Below are positions 4,501 through 6,309 of a stretch of DNA of 6,309 nt, in pieces. This DNA comes from Spirulina sp. DLM2.Bin59 (lineage in GTDB: Bacteria; Cyanobacteriota; Cyanobacteriia; Cyanobacteriales; Spirulinaceae): NCBI GenBank assembly GCA_007693875.1, contig RECT01000084.1:1-6309 (forward strand). The letters are read 5' to 3'. Numbering within the stretch: the stretch's first letter is position 1; every line of letters begins with the position of its first letter. A program made the translations under genes and the position numbers. The notes beneath the pieces were generated by a model, which was not told the origin of the DNA, did no database searches, and saw nothing but the letters and a program-made list of their open reading frames with translations.

Positions 4501-6309
4501 GTGCGCTTATCCTCAAAATTAACCCTCGTTTTTGCGGCTCTCCTCCTGGGAGGGCTGCTGATCGTTTCACCGTTGATCCATTGGATCACGGAATGGTGGT
4601 GGTATGGCAGTCTGGAGCAACAGCCGGTATTACTGACATTAACGGTGGGGCGATCGCTCTCCTGGGGGATTTCCGCCCTGGTCTTTTTCCTCTTCAGTTG
4701 GGGCAACTATCGCCTCGCCCTCAACCTCACTCGCTACAGTGTGTTTCGTGTCAAAGCCGGTTTTGCCCCGGAGGGGATGCCGGTGCAGGCCATGATTAAT
4801 CTCTTGGCTTTGGGGTTAGCGATCTTCTGGGCCCTCAGTGGAGCCAGTGGCTTCATCAACGCCTGGGAAACGATCCTCAAGTTTCGCCATGCCACTGCCT
4901 TTAATCTACTGGATCCGATTTTTAGCCAGGATGTGGGGTTCTATACCTTCACGCTGCCCTTTTACCAATTGGTGAAAAATTGGTGCTTATATCTGGTGGT
5001 GATTGGCCTATTAACCACTGTGCCGGTGTACATCTTTAAGGGGACGCTGGATCTGGGGCGCGGTTGGCAAAATGTGATCATTGGCCGCCCCAAGGCCCAT
5101 TTAACCCTCCTCACCATGGCCCTATTGCTGCTGATTGCCTGGAGCTATTGGCTAGCAAGGTTTGACCTCCTCTATTCCGCCGATGGCGTGGTGTTTGGGG
5201 CCGGTTATGCCGATGCCCATTCCGGCCTGTGGGTGTTGGCGGTGTTGAGCCTCTTAGGGGCCGTGGCGGTGGGGTTGTTGGGGTGGTCGTTGCGCCGCAA
5301 TGGTGTGGTTTTAGCCCTCGTGGTCTTGGCGGGCTATGGGGCGATCGCCTTTCTCCTCCCCTTCATTCCCCTGTTGGAACAACAACTCTCCGTTGCCCCC
5401 AACGAACTCACGAAAGAAACCCCCTATATTGAATACAATCTTGATTTGACCCGCCAAGCCTACGGCCTCGATCGCATCGACCGTCAGGTTTACCCCGTCG
5501 AAACGAACCTCACCCAGGCAGTCCTCCAGGCCAACCGCGCCACCATTGATAACATCCGCCTCTGGGACTATCGCCCCCTCCTCAGTACCTATCGGGAAGT
5601 CCAAGAACTGCGGCTGTATTACCGCTTCCAAGATGTGGATCTGGATCGCTACACCCTGGAGCAGAACTATCGTCAGGTGATGCTCTCCGCTCGGGAACTG
5701 GAGTATGGCCGCGTCCCCGAACGGGCGAAAACTTGGGTTAACCAACGGCTGAAATATACCCACGGCTATGGCTTGGCCATGAGTCCGGTGAATCGGGTGA
5801 CACCCCAGGGGCAACCGGAATTTTTCATTCAAGATATTCCCCCCGTGATTAACACCGATCTGGTGTTGGATCAGCCCCGGATCTACTACGGGGAGGCCAC
5901 GGATCAATTTATTTTCACCGGCATGGGAACCGATGAGTTCGATTATCCCATTGGCCAGGAAAATGCCGCCAATCGCTACAGCGGTTTAGGGGGTGTGCCC
6001 ATTCCCACGATCTGGCATCGCTTGCTCTATGCCCTCGATCGCGCTGATCTGAAGATCCTCATTTCCAACTACTTCACCCCCGAAGCCCGCATCCATTACC
6101 ATCGCCAAGTGCGCGATCGCGTCCAACGGTTGGCCCCCTTCCTGCGGTTGGATCAAGATCCCTACCTCGTGATCACCAATGGCCGGATGCAATGGTTTCT
6201 CGATGCCTACACGATCAGCAACCGCTTCCCCTATGCCGAACCCATTAACCCCGCCTTTAACTACATTCGCAATTCGGTGAAAGTGGTGGTGGATGCCTAC
6301 GATGGCACG
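4501..6309 (+). CDS. UPF0182 (COG1615) family large membrane protein, 3' end outside window
   Basis: This is the first 603 codons of a UPF0182 protein, a family of usually about 900-1000 residues, so roughly a third is missing at the window edge. Seven hydrophobic segments (about 6-28, 50-68, 98-118, 160-179, 200-219, 243-262 and 268-292) match the family's seven-helix N-terminal part. A large soluble domain follows, with the conserved stretches DPIFSQDVGFYTFTLP (138-153), ETPYIEYN (306-313), TRQAYGLD (317-324), NIRLWDYRPLL (351-361) and WVNQRLKYTHGYG (412-424). The function of the family is not established; it is found in cyanobacteria and actinobacteria among others. The start is the GTG at 4501: an in-frame stop lies at 4441, and the only other candidate is a TTG at 4486. 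The ribosome binding site is weak (GGGG at 4488-4491). No frameshift or stop is seen up to the edge. Confidence 0.93.
   Translation, partial: MRLSSKLTLVFAALLLGGLLIVSPLIHWITEWWWYGSLEQQPVLLTLTVGRSLSWGISALVFFLFSWGNYRLALNLTRYSVFRVKAGFAPEGMPVQAMINLLALGLAIFWALSGASGFINAWETILKFRHATAFNLLDPIFSQDVGFYTFTLPFYQLVKNWCLYLVVIGLLTTVPVYIFKGTLDLGRGWQNVIIGRPKAHLTLLTMALLLLIAWSYWLARFDLLYSADGVVFGAGYADAHSGLWVLAVLSLLGAVAVGLLGWSLRRNGVVLALVVLAGYGAIAFLLPFIPLLEQQLSVAPNELTKETPYIEYNLDLTRQAYGLDRIDRQVYPVETNLTQAVLQANRATIDNIRLWDYRPLLSTYREVQELRLYYRFQDVDLDRYTLEQNYRQVMLSARELEYGRVPERAKTWVNQRLKYTHGYGLAMSPVNRVTPQGQPEFFIQDIPPVINTDLVLDQPRIYYGEATDQFIFTGMGTDEFDYPIGQENAANRYSGLGGVPIPTIWHRLLYALDRADLKILISNYFTPEARIHYHRQVRDRVQRLAPFLRLDQDPYLVITNGRMQWFLDAYTISNRFPYAEPINPAFNYIRNSVKVVVDAYDGT

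Noticed and set aside
5311..5907. A 198-codon minus-strand ORF opposite the UPF0182 gene
   Set aside because: The plus strand encodes strongly conserved UPF0182 motifs over the same bases; the minus-strand frame is a by-product of codon bias.

Overview
The window looks like a piece of cyanobacterial chromosome. The octamer GCGATCGC (HIP1, strongly over-represented in many cyanobacterial genomes) occurs at least eight times in 6.3 kb, and all five protein genes belong to types I associate with cyanobacteria. I cannot name the genus. I see no rRNA, tRNA, CRISPR array, insertion sequence or phage gene.

Layout: (1) Positions 1-1226, minus strand: a gene of unknown function for a one-pass membrane protein with a basic, proline-rich tail. 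It has its own rho-independent terminator (6-29), a candidate promoter about 180 bases upstream (1194-1225), and a leader with two mutually exclusive hairpins. (2) Positions 1252-3820, minus strand: a two-gene transcription unit. A Rieske non-heme iron oxygenase comes first. After a 48-base gap follows a PLP-dependent alpha-oxoamine synthase-like enzyme with a perfect AAGGAG ribosome binding site and a strong terminator (1252-1278). A candidate extended -10 promoter lies at 3790-3820. (3) Positions 3928-4410, plus strand: a short fatty acid hydroxylase/sterol desaturase-family membrane enzyme, divergent from the Rieske gene across a 180-base intergenic region. (4) Positions 4501-6309, plus strand: the first 603 codons of a large UPF0182 (COG1615) membrane protein that runs off the window end.

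The most interesting part is the middle. Enzymes of the alpha-oxoamine synthase family condense an acyl thioester with an amino acid to give an aminoketone. Rieske oxygenases and histidine-box hydroxylases then could oxidise such a product. Three enzymes of these types within 3 kb suggest, but do not prove, a small lipid or aminoketone pathway. The synthase lacks several of the usual family residues around the substrate site, although its PLP-binding residues are present, so its substrate cannot be read from the sequence. The divergent hydroxylase may belong to the same pathway or only be a neighbour.
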